Shown: positions 15,438 to 25,232, counted from the first letter of the stretch. The stretch is 64,000 nt of DNA from Mycobacterium sp. 1245805.9 (GCF_001672915.1 NZ_LZKR01000218.1:1-64000), one strand, 5' to 3'. Program-made: numbers and translations. The notes: generated by a model not told the origin, from the sequence alone.

Positions 15438-16021
15438 GCCACGAACTCCACGTTGGACACCTTGGCGCCGTCGCCGACCTTTTGAACGGCGATTCTCATC
15501 CGCCAAGCACGCGGCTGCGGCTCGGCGACCCCGGCGATCGAGGTGTTCACGTTCACCGCCACGAGAACCTGCGCAGAATTGCTGTCGGCCGATTCCACCG
15601 CAGCTTCGGTGATTACGCCCTGTGACTTGGACTGCGCTTGTTTGACGACGTCGATGAACGGCTGCGATCTTCTGGTGAAGTCGTCACGGAACGTTCCGGT
15701 CGCCGAATCGACGATGCGCTGGACATCGGCCTCGGCCTGCGTGTAGTTGATCGTCGTCAGGTTCAATGCACCTTGTCGAGCAATCTGCAGAAAGAGATTG
15801 CGCTGTGACTGGTCCTGGTGTGCTTGATAAGCGCGGTAGCTCAGCCAGCCGATCAACCCGGCGAACGCGACGACCATCGCCAGCGAGGCGCACAGCGCTG
15901 TCCTGGCGACCCGATGCGCCCTGCCGACGCCGACGTCACCGCCAATGTCCTGTGCCTCAGGGCCATCGGCGTCGGCCGGTCCTTCTAGTTTTTTGTCGGC
16001 GGTATCAACATTGACTGCCAT
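15434..16021 (-). CDS. Mce-associated membrane protein 1, operon 1
   Basis: A 195-aa Mas-type protein with an acidic N-terminus, a single membrane helix (CASLAMVVAFAGLIGWLSY) and an extracytoplasmic domain that ends KVGDGAKVSNVEFVA. It begins inside the last 37 bases of mceF and overlaps the next gene by 4 bp, so translation is coupled through this part of the operon. It probably helps assemble or stabilise the operon 1 Mce complex. Confidence 0.85.
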   Translation of the reverse strand: MAVNVDTADKKLEGPADADGPEAQDIGGDVGVGRAHRVARTALCASLAMVVAFAGLIGWLSYRAYQAHQDQSQRNLFLQIARQGALNLTTINYTQAEADVQRIVDSATGTFRDDFTRRSQPFIDVVKQAQSKSQGVITEAAVESADSNSAQVLVAVNVNTSIAGVAEPQPRAWRMRIAVQKVGDGAKVSNVEFVA

Positions 16022-17448
16022 GTTCGCTCCTTCGGGGCAGTTTGGGAAAGGTCCGACTGCGTATAGAGATGCCCGTCCGGCCCCACGTACGTGCCGGTCG
16101 CCGGGTCATATTCGGCCGCCGCGATTGGCGGCGGCAGTGCCGCGGCAGGCGGGGCGTTCTGAGCAGGAGGTGGCGATCCGGGCGGCAACTGGGGAACGTC
16201 TTGACCGGACAGGGTGGCGTTGGGGTCGCCCTTCCAGTTGTAGCCATCGTTGAGCGGCACGTACTGCTCGTTGCTCTCACACATCTTGACGGTGGGAGCC
16301 CGCTTGCCCGGAACCGTCAGGCATGGATAGTTGCGCGCCCCACGGACATTGAACGGTGAATCCTGCGGGACCCGGCAGTACAGGTCACCGGGGGCCCGGT
16401 TCGGGTGGTCCTCGAACGAGGGGATCCGTTGCTGCTGAGGTGGCAGGAAACCGGTGTTGCACACCGGCGGAAGGTTGAGGTTGAGCTTGAAGTCCAAAAA
16501 CAAGCCCTTGTAATCCTGTTTGGTGTTGCGGTTGGCGACCATCATGCCCTGGACGTTGGCAACAGCTTGGGGAAACAGCACCAGCAATTGCTCGAGCGCC
16601 GGCTGGTAGGTGACGGCAACGTCACCGACGCTGACCAGATTGGCGAGCAGTACCGGCAGGGTGGGCTGCAGCCGTTGAAACAGTTGGCGCGCTTGATCGG
16701 CGGCCGCCCCGCCGTTATGGAGGACTCCGGCCAGCGAGGCGTCGCTGGAACGGAGTTGGCCCGTAATCGTGGCCAGGTGTGCGGCCCACGCACGGATCGC
16801 GTCGCCGGTGTCGGCCTGCGAATCGAGGACCGGCGCCGACCGATCGATCAGGGTCGTCAACGGGTCAAGGTTCTTGTCGGCGTCGATCGCCAGCTGGGTG
16901 GAGCCGCCGACCAGTCGTGCGAGTTCAGGACCCAAGCCTCCTACGGCGGTGTAACTTTCGTCGATGGCGGTCTTGAGGTTGTCTCGCGGTATGGCCGCCA
17001 ATCCCCGGTTGGTGGCATCCAACAGCGAATCGATATCAGGTGGGACGGAAGCCGCCGTCGCCGGTATCACATCGCCGTCTCTCAGCGACGGGCCACCGCC
17101 GTGCGGCAGCAAACTGACATACTGTTCGCCCAGAGCGCTCTGGCTGTGCACCTCCGCGCGCAGGTTTGCGGGGACCTTGATGTCCGATCTGAGCGAAAGC
17201 ACCGCCCGTACGCCGCCGTCGGTCAGCTCCACCTTTTCGACATGTCCGACTTCCGTCCCGCGATAGGACACGTTCGCGCTGGGATACAGGCCGGCGGCGC
17301 GGGGAAGTTCCAGGGTGACGGTGTAGCGTCCGACGCCGAAAAGCATTGCCGGAGCACTGATATAGCGAAAGGTCATCACCGCACCCGCAGCAACGGCGAT
17401 GACCGCGAACAGGGCGAGTTGAAGCTTGATGCGCCGATTCAGATTCAT
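15985..17448 (-). CDS. mceF: MceF, operon 1
   Basis: A 487-aa Mce protein. One membrane helix (residues ~9-27), then the MlaD/MCE domain (GRYTVTLELPRAAGLYPSANV onward, about 38-120), a long helical region, and a cysteine-containing, proline-rich tail of more than 120 residues ending in a YTQSDLSQ segment. Six such subunits assemble into the hollow conduit that carries lipids across the periplasm to the YrbE permease. It is the sixth mce gene after mceE (1-bp spacer), and its C-terminal part overlaps mas1. Confidence 0.9.
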   Translation of the reverse strand: MNLNRRIKLQLALFAVIAVAAGAVMTFRYISAPAMLFGVGRYTVTLELPRAAGLYPSANVSYRGTEVGHVEKVELTDGGVRAVLSLRSDIKVPANLRAEVHSQSALGEQYVSLLPHGGGPSLRDGDVIPATAASVPPDIDSLLDATNRGLAAIPRDNLKTAIDESYTAVGGLGPELARLVGGSTQLAIDADKNLDPLTTLIDRSAPVLDSQADTGDAIRAWAAHLATITGQLRSSDASLAGVLHNGGAAADQARQLFQRLQPTLPVLLANLVSVGDVAVTYQPALEQLLVLFPQAVANVQGMMVANRNTKQDYKGLFLDFKLNLNLPPVCNTGFLPPQQQRIPSFEDHPNRAPGDLYCRVPQDSPFNVRGARNYPCLTVPGKRAPTVKMCESNEQYVPLNDGYNWKGDPNATLSGQDVPQLPPGSPPPAQNAPPAAALPPPIAAAEYDPATGTYVGPDGHLYTQSDLSQTAPKERTWQSMLIPPTKN

Positions 17449-17449
17449 C

Positions 17450-18586
17450 TCACGGTCCCTGGTCCCGGTGGTACGGAACCACCAACGGGTTGCCGGCGGT
17501 GACCGGACTGGGTAGTTGACCGATCGTGCGGCCCCATTGCATTTCGAGTTGGGTGAGGTTCCCTTCCCAGCGGGTACCGGTGAAAAGCGCCGTGTCGAGC
17601 CGACTCAAGGTCAAGTCGATGATCATGGTGATGTTGGCCGCGTCTCCCCGGAAGACCTTGTCGATGTCCTCCTTTGGCCACGGGAAGGTGGGCAGCAGGC
17701 TTAGCGATCTGGTCAATGCGGGCCCGGCGTTGGCCAACGACTCCAACACGGGACCGAGATCGCGCAGTTCCTGCACGAAGGCGGCTTTGGTCTTGTTCGC
17801 GGAATCGGCGGCCAGTGCGCTGAACTTGCCGAGCCGGTCGAACGCCTCGACAAGATTCTCCCTTTGATCCTTGAGCACAGCCAGCGCATCTGGGATCGTC
17901 CGTAATCCATTGTCGATGACCGGCTGCTGCGCGGCGAACTGGCTCGCCACGTTGTTGATCCGGTCGGTCGCCGTGAGGATGTCGTCCTTTTGTTGATTCA
18001 ACTGGCCGACGAACTGGTCGACGCGCAGAATCAGGACCCGCAGGTCTTCTTCTCGGCCGCCGAATGCGGTGCTGAACGCCTTGGTGATGTCTTGGACTTG
18101 GCCCAGCCCTCCCCCATTGAGGAACATCGCGGCCACCGACAGCGTTTGCTCGGTGGTCGGATAAGCGCCGGCACGCGCCAGCGGGATCAGCGAGCCGTTC
18201 CGCAATTTTCCTTGCGGCGGAGCGTCGGTGGGCGCGGCCAGCTCGACGTGAACGGTGCCGAGAACGCTGGTCTGCCCCAATTTCACGGTGGCATTGGCGG
18301 GCAGGTCGACGTCGCCGTTGATCCTCATCGTGATCAAGGCGTGCCAGCCCTGTCGCTCGATTTTGGTGACGGTGCCGACGGTGACATCGCCGACCCGGAC
18401 CCGTGAATTAGGCTGGATGTTGGCCACATTCGGCATCTGGGCCTGCACCTGGTAGGACCCCGGTCCCTGCCCTTGAGTGCCCGGGAGGGGTAGCGAGTTC
18501 ACCCCGCGCCACCCGCACCCCGGCATCGCGGCGATCACGGTAATCAACAGCAGCAATGCGCTTGCGCGCACGAAGCGCTTCGTCAT
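17450..18586 (-). CDS. mceE: MceE lipoprotein, operon 1
   Basis: A 378-aa lipoprotein with signal ITVIAAMPGC; cysteine 24 is the lipidation site, typical of the MceE position. The MCE domain (GSYQVQAQMPNVANIQPNS, near residues 43-125) is followed by coiled helical segments. It is a subunit of the operon 1 Mce transporter, anchored by lipid rather than by a membrane helix. It overlaps mceD by 4 bp and is followed at once by mceF. Confidence 0.9.
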   Translation of the reverse strand: MTKRFVRASALLLLITVIAAMPGCGWRGVNSLPLPGTQGQGPGSYQVQAQMPNVANIQPNSRVRVGDVTVGTVTKIERQGWHALITMRINGDVDLPANATVKLGQTSVLGTVHVELAAPTDAPPQGKLRNGSLIPLARAGAYPTTEQTLSVAAMFLNGGGLGQVQDITKAFSTAFGGREEDLRVLILRVDQFVGQLNQQKDDILTATDRINNVASQFAAQQPVIDNGLRTIPDALAVLKDQRENLVEAFDRLGKFSALAADSANKTKAAFVQELRDLGPVLESLANAGPALTRSLSLLPTFPWPKEDIDKVFRGDAANITMIIDLTLSRLDTALFTGTRWEGNLTQLEMQWGRTIGQLPSPVTAGNPLVVPYHRDQGP

Positions 18587-19878
18587 TGATTGCCCCCTGG
18601 TGGAACCATGAGGCCGGGCAGGCCGTCAGCAGGATTGGTGGGTGTCGGTGCTTCAGCCGCCGGCACCTGAGCCGTCGGCGCCGGCTCGGGCGAGGCGGGC
18701 GGCGGGTCAGGCCGGTGGTCCGGCCGCAGCCAGTCCTCGCTGTAGGTGATCTCGTTGGGTCGGGCCTGCGCGGTGACGAACGGGTTCAACCCCAACGGGA
18801 GGAAGTTGTATTGCCGATTCTTGATGATCGGTGCCAGGTACTGCACGCAGAGCTTCGCCGACTGCTCGTTGTTGAGCCGCGACGCGGCTTGAATTGCCCC
18901 GCACAGGAACGAGATCGGATTGGCGAAGTTGTTGATGGCCAGGATACCGGTGATGGATCCCTGCGCCGGGTCATAGATGTTGACGAAGTTGCCCACCACG
19001 TTCGGAAGAGCATGCAGCGTCTGCTTGACGTCGTCGAGACTGTCGGTGAGGGCCTGTGAGATGCTCGCCAACTTGTCGGATGTGGCTCCCAGTGCATCGC
19101 GGTTGTCGGCCAGGAATCCCTTGACGTCATCGACCGCAGTGTTGAAGTCGGTGACCGCCCTGCCCACCTCATCGGGATCATTGGCGAAAAGCGCCGTTAC
19201 CGCGGCCAGATTGGTGTTGAGCTGACGCATCAGGTCAGCGCTGTCGTGGAGTGCGGCCACCAGCGTCGAGAGGTTCTTGACGGTCGAAAATGTGTCGTTG
19301 CTGTGGTCGCCGAACGCCGAAACCGATTGTGACAGTTTGACGATGGTGTCGCGAATCCGGGAGCCCTGTCCCCGAAGGTTGTCGGCGGTTGTGTCGATGA
19401 AGGCCCCGAGTGGGCTGACGCCGCCGGGTTGTGTCGGCTGCAGGCTTTCCGTCAGCTTCTCCAACTGTTGGCGCAAGTCGTCGAACTCCACCGGCACCGC
19501 CGTATGGCTTTGGGATATGACGGCGCCATCGGCGAGTCGGGGACCGCCGGTATAGGCCGGTGTCAGTTGGACCGCCCGGGAGGTGATCAGTTTCGGCGAG
19601 AGGATGACCGCGTTGACGTCGGCGGGAACCGGGTATTTGCTGTCCAGCCAAAAACTGATCTTGGCGCGTTCGGGCTGCGGTTCGATGTTCGCGATTTGGC
19701 CGACCTTGACGCCGAGGATCACGACGTCGTCGCCGACGAATATGCCATTGCTGTTGTCGAAGTAGGCGACCACGTGGGTTCGGTTGAACCCCGGCAGCGA
19801 CCAGACGAGGCCGAGTCCCGCCGCCAGAGTCGCCGACAGGACGACGGCCAGCGCGATTCGGGCGGCACGTGATCTCAC
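18583..19878 (-). CDS. mceD: MceD, operon 1
   Basis: A 431-aa Mce protein with an N-terminal membrane helix (residues ~8-28), an MCE domain (HVVAYFDNSNGIFVGDDV, about 35-115), long helical repeats and a proline-rich tail of about 50 residues. Both ends overlap their neighbours by ATGA, which links translation of mceC, mceD and mceE. It is the fourth of the six conduit subunits. Confidence 0.9.
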   Translation of the reverse strand: MRSRAARIALAVVLSATLAAGLGLVWSLPGFNRTHVVAYFDNSNGIFVGDDVVILGVKVGQIANIEPQPERAKISFWLDSKYPVPADVNAVILSPKLITSRAVQLTPAYTGGPRLADGAVISQSHTAVPVEFDDLRQQLEKLTESLQPTQPGGVSPLGAFIDTTADNLRGQGSRIRDTIVKLSQSVSAFGDHSNDTFSTVKNLSTLVAALHDSADLMRQLNTNLAAVTALFANDPDEVGRAVTDFNTAVDDVKGFLADNRDALGATSDKLASISQALTDSLDDVKQTLHALPNVVGNFVNIYDPAQGSITGILAINNFANPISFLCGAIQAASRLNNEQSAKLCVQYLAPIIKNRQYNFLPLGLNPFVTAQARPNEITYSEDWLRPDHRPDPPPASPEPAPTAQVPAAEAPTPTNPADGLPGLMVPPGGNQ

Positions 19879-21224
19879 CGTTGTCCCCTCGGCGGCGTCT
19901 GACCGGGCGGCGGCACCTCACCGGGCGCCGGCGCGTAGACCGGTGACGGAGTGGGTTCGGGAACGGAGGCCAGATCCGGTGGCGCGATCGCCGGGGGGCC
20001 GGGTGGCGGACCCCCAGGCGGCGGCGCCGGCGGCGGCTCACGATAGGGATAACAGCCCGGCCCGGGCAACGGGCACGGGTGATCCCCGGGATTACCCGTG
20101 ATCGCGTCGGGCAACCTGAGATTGGGCTCTCCGCCCTGGCCGGTGCGCGGAAACGGCACCGGCAACGGCGGTGTGCCCGGCTGCCCGATCTGCGGGTCGG
20201 TGCGCTGCGAAGGCAACAACGTGTTCGGGTCCAAGCCCAGGTCCTTGAACGCCACGTCGACAAACGGCTGCAGGAACTGACCGGGCAGCAAGTTGACGAC
20301 GTAGGCCTTGAAGAATGGACCGGAAGAAACCGTCTCGCCAAGCGACAGCGAGTATGCGTTGAGTAGTTTCAGCGACTTCTGTAGTCGATCTTTGCGGTTG
20401 TCGACGATCGCTAGCACTCCGTTGAGCTTGTCAAGGGCTGATCGCAGTTGCGAGCGGTTGTCGCTGACGAATCCCGACAGCTGCCTGGCGAGGGCAGAGA
20501 TGCTGCCCGAGATTTGGTCCAGCGCAGCACTTTGCGTCCGCAGCTCAATCAGCAACGCGTTGGTGTTGGCGATCAATTCCACGACTTGGTCACTACGCTT
20601 GGCCAACACCCCCGTCACCTTGTTGGCGTTTGCGAGCAGCTTCCGAAGTTGGTTGTCTCGTTCGTCGAGGGTCTGGGCAAACCGGGCGACACCGTCGAGC
20701 GCCGCCTTGAGGTTGGGGGGTGTGTCTTTGAATGTCTGGGCCAGGGTGCTCAGCGACTGGTCCAGCCGATCGGTGTCCAGCCCCCGAATGGTCTGGGTCA
20801 GATCGCCGAGCGCGTCCGGCAGCTGGTAAGCGGGGGTCGTGCGGTTCAACGGGATAGGGCCGGATAACTGACCGTCGCCGCGTGGCGTAACTTCGAGCAC
20901 TTTCGCGCCCAACAGGCTCTTGGCTTTGATGGCCGCCTCGGTGCGATCACCGAGGCGAACGTTCTTCTCCACATTGAACTTGATCAGGACACGTGGACCG
21001 TCTAGTTCGACGCTGGTGATGGCGCCGACCTGGAAGCCCGAAACCTGTACGTGCGCGCCCGGGCCGATGCCGCTCGATTCGGCGAAATAGGCCGAGTAGT
21101 CGGCCTTTTGCGCGGTAAAGATGGGCAACTTGTCATACTCCAGGGCGGCTAGGACGATCGCGGCCGTCGCGGTGATACCCACCACGCCGATGACGGTTTG
21201 GTTCCGCTCGGAAAACGACTTCAT
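19875..21224 (-). CDS. mceC: MceC, operon 1
   Basis: A 449-aa Mce protein. Membrane helix (VIGVVGITATAAIVLAALEY), MCE domain (YSAYFAESSGIGPGAHVQVSG; about 43-120), helical region and a very proline-rich tail of ~110 residues (PPPAPPPGGPPPGPP) with a cysteine pair just before it. ATG 21224 is used because it overlaps the mceB stop (ATGA); a start 12 bp upstream is also in frame. The tail may reach through the cell wall or bind partners. Confidence 0.9.
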   Translation of the reverse strand: MKSFSERNQTVIGVVGITATAAIVLAALEYDKLPIFTAQKADYSAYFAESSGIGPGAHVQVSGFQVGAITSVELDGPRVLIKFNVEKNVRLGDRTEAAIKAKSLLGAKVLEVTPRGDGQLSGPIPLNRTTPAYQLPDALGDLTQTIRGLDTDRLDQSLSTLAQTFKDTPPNLKAALDGVARFAQTLDERDNQLRKLLANANKVTGVLAKRSDQVVELIANTNALLIELRTQSAALDQISGSISALARQLSGFVSDNRSQLRSALDKLNGVLAIVDNRKDRLQKSLKLLNAYSLSLGETVSSGPFFKAYVVNLLPGQFLQPFVDVAFKDLGLDPNTLLPSQRTDPQIGQPGTPPLPVPFPRTGQGGEPNLRLPDAITGNPGDHPCPLPGPGCYPYREPPPAPPPGGPPPGPPAIAPPDLASVPEPTPSPVYAPAPGEVPPPGQTPPRGQR

Positions 21225-22249
21225 TTTGGCGTGCACCGCCCCGATGGCTGGTTTGCGAGTCTGACGTAGACCGGTTGACCGCCTTTGCCATTGACTTTGA
21301 GAACGGCTTCACACAGGTAGAAGGTGAAGAAGTCGCCGTACATGCCTTGTCGCGCCAACGCTTGGTAGGCGTCCGGCAGCGTGTTGAGCAGATTGTCGAA
21401 GTAGTCGTGATCGGCAAGCACGATGTCGTTGGCCCGTTGCGATTGTGCGACAACGTCTTTGAAGGGAGGGCGCGCCTGTGACAGCAGATCGGCGATCGAG
21501 CCGGCGGCCGCATTGCTGTACGCCAGCGAATTGGCGATGTCCGTCTTGCCCGCGGCCAGTCGCTTGACGAGCTCATCGAGCGACCTGACGGCTTTGTCGA
21601 ACTGCTGGCTCTGGTCGCCCAGCGATCCCAGGATCGTGTTCAGGTTGAGTATGACCTGTTCGATTAGTTCGTCCCGGTTGGCCAAAGTGCTGGTCACCTC
21701 GGCGGTCTGGGCGAGAAAGGAGCTGATGGCGTCACTTTGGCCCTGGAACGCCTGAATCAGCTGCCCAGACAATGCATTGACTTGGAGCGGATCCAGTGCC
21801 CGAAACAATGGGCGGAACCCGCCGATCAGGGCATCGAGATCCAGTGCCGGCTCGGTGCGATCGATCGGGATGGTCTGACCGCGACTCAACCGTTTGACCC
21901 CGCCAACTCCTTCCAAGAGTTCCAGGTACCGATTGCCGATGACGTTGTCGTAGCGGATGACCGCCCTGGTTCCCTCGGTGAGGGTCACGGTGTTGTCGGC
22001 GGAAAACTCCACCGCGACGACGGTATCCGGGCGAATCGCAATGTGTTTGACCTTGCCGACCTCCACGCCGGCGATGCGCACGAAGTCGCCCTGCTTCAGA
22101 CCACTCACATTGGTGAATTCGGCGTTGTACGTGACCTCTGCTTGAAACCGCAACTGCGCAAAAATCATGAACAAGCCGAACGTGGCGAGCCCGCACACCA
22201 TGACGAAAATGGCGAAACGCCATGTCGCCGCAGCCAGGTTATCTCTCAC
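21221..22249 (-). CDS. mceB: MceB, operon 1
   Basis: A 342-aa Mce protein with membrane helix (residues ~10-32), MCE domain (YNAEFTNVSGLKQGDFVRIAG near 40-120) and helical region ending in GGQPVYVRLANQPSG. It is the shortest subunit of operon 1 and has no proline-rich tail. The GTG start at 22249 follows GAAGGAAC and comes 27 bp after mceA. It forms one ring or segment of the lipid conduit with MceA, C, D, E and F. Confidence 0.9.
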   Translation of the reverse strand: MRDNLAAATWRFAIFVMVCGLATFGLFMIFAQLRFQAEVTYNAEFTNVSGLKQGDFVRIAGVEVGKVKHIAIRPDTVVAVEFSADNTVTLTEGTRAVIRYDNVIGNRYLELLEGVGGVKRLSRGQTIPIDRTEPALDLDALIGGFRPLFRALDPLQVNALSGQLIQAFQGQSDAISSFLAQTAEVTSTLANRDELIEQVILNLNTILGSLGDQSQQFDKAVRSLDELVKRLAAGKTDIANSLAYSNAAAGSIADLLSQARPPFKDVVAQSQRANDIVLADHDYFDNLLNTLPDAYQALARQGMYGDFFTFYLCEAVLKVNGKGGQPVYVRLANQPSGRCTPK

Positions 22250-22276
22250 GGATCGGTTCCTTCGTCGCGCGCATCG

Positions 22277-23617
22277 TCACGGTGACGGCGCAGGTGGTGG
22301 TCCGGGCGGCGGCGGGTAGAGGGGTGTGCCGTCGGGTGCGTACTGCGGCGCGCCATAGGGGGGTGCGCCAGGGTAGGGCACCGGCCCAGGCGCGGGAGGC
22401 CCGAAATACCGGATGCTTGGGGGCTCGGGCGTGCCGCGTGTGACGGGGAAGAAGTTTGCCCAACCCGGAAAGCCGATACCGGGATTAGGCCGGATGTCGA
22501 GGCCGGTACCCCAACCGGTGTTGGTAACAAGCTGCCGCACGGGGTAATTCGCTGCAACGTCGGGCAGCGACCCGCAGCCCGGTTTGCCGCCGGGACCACC
22601 CTTGGCCGCCACGATCGGCAGGTTGTCGGGGTACCGGTACGGGTCACTACCCAAAAGAAACGCGTCGTCGAGCAGGATGCTGCGACCGTTCTGCGCTCCG
22701 GCGACGTTGTAGCCGCCGTTGTCAAGCCACGACTTCGCACCCACCAGCAGGCAGGTGTACTCGGGGTTGTATTTGAGCAGCAAATCGGTCGTGGGTTGCA
22801 GCACGTTGACCGCCCGAATCAGGTGGTCCCGGTTGGGCGCGAGCAGGTCAATTCCGGCTTGGGAAACGCCAATGACATTGAGGAGCAGGTCATCCAGGTC
22901 GGACGCCCGAGCCGTGAGGGTGGCACTGGTGGTGGTGAACGACCTGACGATCTCGAGGAGGTTCTGGGCTGCGCCGCCGTACGCGCCGGCGGCCTCCCCG
23001 AGCGATCGCCAGTCGCGCTCCAGCGTTGGCATCCGCGGATTGACCTCCCCGAGCACGTGATTGCTGGCCGTGATGGCCTCTCCGATGCGCTCGCCGCGGC
23101 CGCGCACCCCCTCGGCCAGGGCGGTCAAGACCGCGTTCAGCTTGGGCGGGTCGATCTGATGAAGAACCTTGACCAAGTTCTCGAAAACGGTATTGACCTC
23201 GGTTGTGACGTTGCGCGACCACAGCACGGCCCCGGCTGAAAGATGTTGCCGGCTCGGATTATCGGGATAGACCAGGTCGACATATTTCGCGCCGAACAGG
23301 GTGGTTGCGCGGATCTGGGCTTCGACGTTGGCGGGGATGTGTTTGATCTGATCGGGGAAGAGGTCGAGCTTGAGGCGAATGGGGTTTCCGGCTTCGATGC
23401 CGGCGACGCGACCCACTTGCACGCCGCGCAGCTTGACTTTGGCGCCCGTCTCCATGACCAGACCGGCGCGGTCCGATGCGACAGTCACTGGTACGTAAGT
23501 GTTCAGCGCGCCGGCGAACATGGCCGAGCAGAGCCAGACGAAGGCCAGTACGACCACGATGAGAACCGCCGCCCACAAGGCCGGGTGGACGTGACGGTGT
23601 TTCGCATTGGCTGGCAT
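22277..23617 (-). CDS. mceA: MceA, operon 1
   Basis: A 446-aa Mce protein. Membrane helix at ~12-35, MCE domain from TYVPVTVASDRAGLVMETG (about 40-120), long helical region, then a cysteine-containing segment and a proline/tyrosine-rich tail (about the last 60 residues). It is the first mce gene and directly follows yrbEB (2-bp spacer). MceA subunits are thought to sit at one end of the conduit, next to the permease. Confidence 0.92.
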   Translation of the reverse strand: MPANAKHRHVHPALWAAVLIVVVLAFVWLCSAMFAGALNTYVPVTVASDRAGLVMETGAKVKLRGVQVGRVAGIEAGNPIRLKLDLFPDQIKHIPANVEAQIRATTLFGAKYVDLVYPDNPSRQHLSAGAVLWSRNVTTEVNTVFENLVKVLHQIDPPKLNAVLTALAEGVRGRGERIGEAITASNHVLGEVNPRMPTLERDWRSLGEAAGAYGGAAQNLLEIVRSFTTTSATLTARASDLDDLLLNVIGVSQAGIDLLAPNRDHLIRAVNVLQPTTDLLLKYNPEYTCLLVGAKSWLDNGGYNVAGAQNGRSILLDDAFLLGSDPYRYPDNLPIVAAKGGPGGKPGCGSLPDVAANYPVRQLVTNTGWGTGLDIRPNPGIGFPGWANFFPVTRGTPEPPSIRYFGPPAPGPVPYPGAPPYGAPQYAPDGTPLYPPPPGPPPAPSP

Positions 23618-23619
23618 GG

Positions 23620-24468
23620 CTAACCCGACAGGTTGAATCCGCCGGACTGCCCGTAAATGGCCAGTGAGATGAAGACCGTCAAAACTCCCGACGCCACGAG
23701 CGACGTTCGTACCGCACGGCCCACTGCTTCACCGACTCCGGCGGGTCCCCCCGAGGCGGTGTAGCCGTAGTAGGTGTGGACCAGCATGATGACGACTGCC
23801 ATCGACACGGCCAGCAGGAACGACCACACCAAACTCATCGGATATAGGAAGGTGTTGAAATAGTGGTCGTATACGCCCGTGGATTGCCCATAGATGACCG
23901 TGGTGCTGATCTTTGCCGACGCGAACGCCGCCAACACCGCGACGCAATACAACGGGATCACGACGATCACTCCGGCCACCAGTCGCGTCGATGCCAGATA
24001 AGCGATCGAACGGATGCCCATGACCTCCAGCGCGTCGATCTCTTCGTTGATCCGCATCGCGCCGAGTTGCGCCGTCGCGCCGGCGCCGATGGTGGCGGCC
24101 AGGGCGATGCCCGATGTCAAGGGCGCGGCCAACCGCACGTTGAAATAGGCCGACGCGAATCCGGTCAGCGCCTCCACCCCGATGTCGGAAAACTGGTTGT
24201 AGCCGATCACCGCCGCCAGGGCCCCGGTGGTGATCGTCAGAAACGCAACGATCACCGTCGTTCCACCGACCACCGCCAATGCCCCGGTTCCCAGGCCCAT
24301 CTGCGCGATCAACCGCAGCAGTTCGGGCTTATAGCGCAGGAACACATCGCCGACGGAGCTGACGGTCCTTCCGTAGAACTGGGTCTGGATGCCGATTCTG
24401 GTCCATCCGCCCGCCCAGCGGCGCAGGCCCCGCTGCAGGTAAGGAAACGGCATCTGCGAGACGGTCAT
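23620..24468 (-). CDS. yrbEB: YrbEB, MlaE-type permease subunit, operon 1
   Basis: A 282-aa polytopic membrane protein of the MlaE/YrbE family, the integral membrane half of the Mce ABC-type lipid importer. It has the cytoplasmic coupling segment AMRINEEIDALEVMGI near residue 145 (EExDAL motif, contacts the MceG-like ATPase) and the family element SGGPAGVGEAVGRAVR. No ATPase gene is in this window, as usual in mycobacteria, where a single mceG located elsewhere serves several operons. It overlaps yrbEA by 4 bp. Confidence 0.93.
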   Translation of the reverse strand: MTVSQMPFPYLQRGLRRWAGGWTRIGIQTQFYGRTVSSVGDVFLRYKPELLRLIAQMGLGTGALAVVGGTTVIVAFLTITTGALAAVIGYNQFSDIGVEALTGFASAYFNVRLAAPLTSGIALAATIGAGATAQLGAMRINEEIDALEVMGIRSIAYLASTRLVAGVIVVIPLYCVAVLAAFASAKISTTVIYGQSTGVYDHYFNTFLYPMSLVWSFLLAVSMAVVIMLVHTYYGYTASGGPAGVGEAVGRAVRTSLVASGVLTVFISLAIYGQSGGFNLSG

Positions 24469-25232
24469 AGCGTGACCTTCACGCCGATGGCCGTGGTGAG
24501 TATGTTGATCGCGAACAACGCCATGAAGGCATACACGACGGTTTCGTTGACCGCGTTGCCCACGCCGGCAGGCCCGCCGCCGACCGAAATCCCCTTGTAG
24601 CAGGCGATGAGTCCGGCCGCCAGGCCGAAGAGCCCGGCCTTGATCACGGCCAGCACGACGTCGGGAAACCTGGTGAGCACCGTCATCCCGGCCGCGTACG
24701 CGCCCGGGGTCACGTGCTGGATGAACACCGAAAAGAAGAACCCACCCACCAGACCGACGGTGATCACGACCGACGACAGCAGCACGGCCACCAGAGTTGC
24801 CGCCAATACTCGCGGCACCACCAGCTTCTGTATCGGGTTGATCCCCATCACCCGCAGCGCGTCCAGCTCCTCACGGATGGTGCGCGCGCCCAGGTCGGCG
24901 CACATCGCGGTGGCGCCGGCGCCGGCCACGACCAGCACCGTGACGATCGGGCCCACCTGCGTGACGGTGGCAAAAGCGGCGGTAGTCCCGCAGAAGTCTG
25001 CGGCGCCGAATTCCAAGAGCAAGATGTTGAACGTGAAGACCACCAAAACGGTGTAGGGAATCGCCAGCATCAGCGTCGGGAGCAACGACACCCTTGCCAC
25101 GAACCAGGACTGAAGTAGGAACTCCCGCCACGCCCATGGCTTTCGCGGGATGAGCATCAGGGTATCCAGCGCCATCGCAAAGAAGCCCCCGACCGCCGAG
25201 GCGGGCCTGGCTGCGCGGGCCCACGCGATCAT
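24465..25232 (-). CDS. yrbEA: YrbEA, MlaE-type permease subunit, operon 1 (first gene)
   Basis: A 255-aa polytopic permease. ARTIREELDALRVMGINPI near residue 120 is the coupling helix, and GGGPAGVGNAVNETVV near the end is a family hallmark. It pairs with YrbEB to form the membrane channel. It is the first gene of mce operon 1; its promoter region (25233-25522) contains the bracketed promoter with two GntR-type operators, and the GntR gene lies divergently beyond it. Confidence 0.92.
   Translation of the reverse strand: MIAWARAARPASAVGGFFAMALDTLMLIPRKPWAWREFLLQSWFVARVSLLPTLMLAIPYTVLVVFTFNILLLEFGAADFCGTTAAFATVTQVGPIVTVLVVAGAGATAMCADLGARTIREELDALRVMGINPIQKLVVPRVLAATLVAVLLSSVVITVGLVGGFFFSVFIQHVTPGAYAAGMTVLTRFPDVVLAVIKAGLFGLAAGLIACYKGISVGGGPAGVGNAVNETVVYAFMALFAINILTTAIGVKVTL

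Noticed and set aside
16405..17502. 365-aa plus-strand frame opposite mceF
   Set aside because: Antisense shadow; the minus-strand protein has a membrane helix and MCE domain, this one has nothing.
19235..20341. 368-aa minus-strand frame inside mceC/mceD
   Set aside because: It overlaps two confident mce genes on the same strand and is an Arg/Pro-rich shadow.
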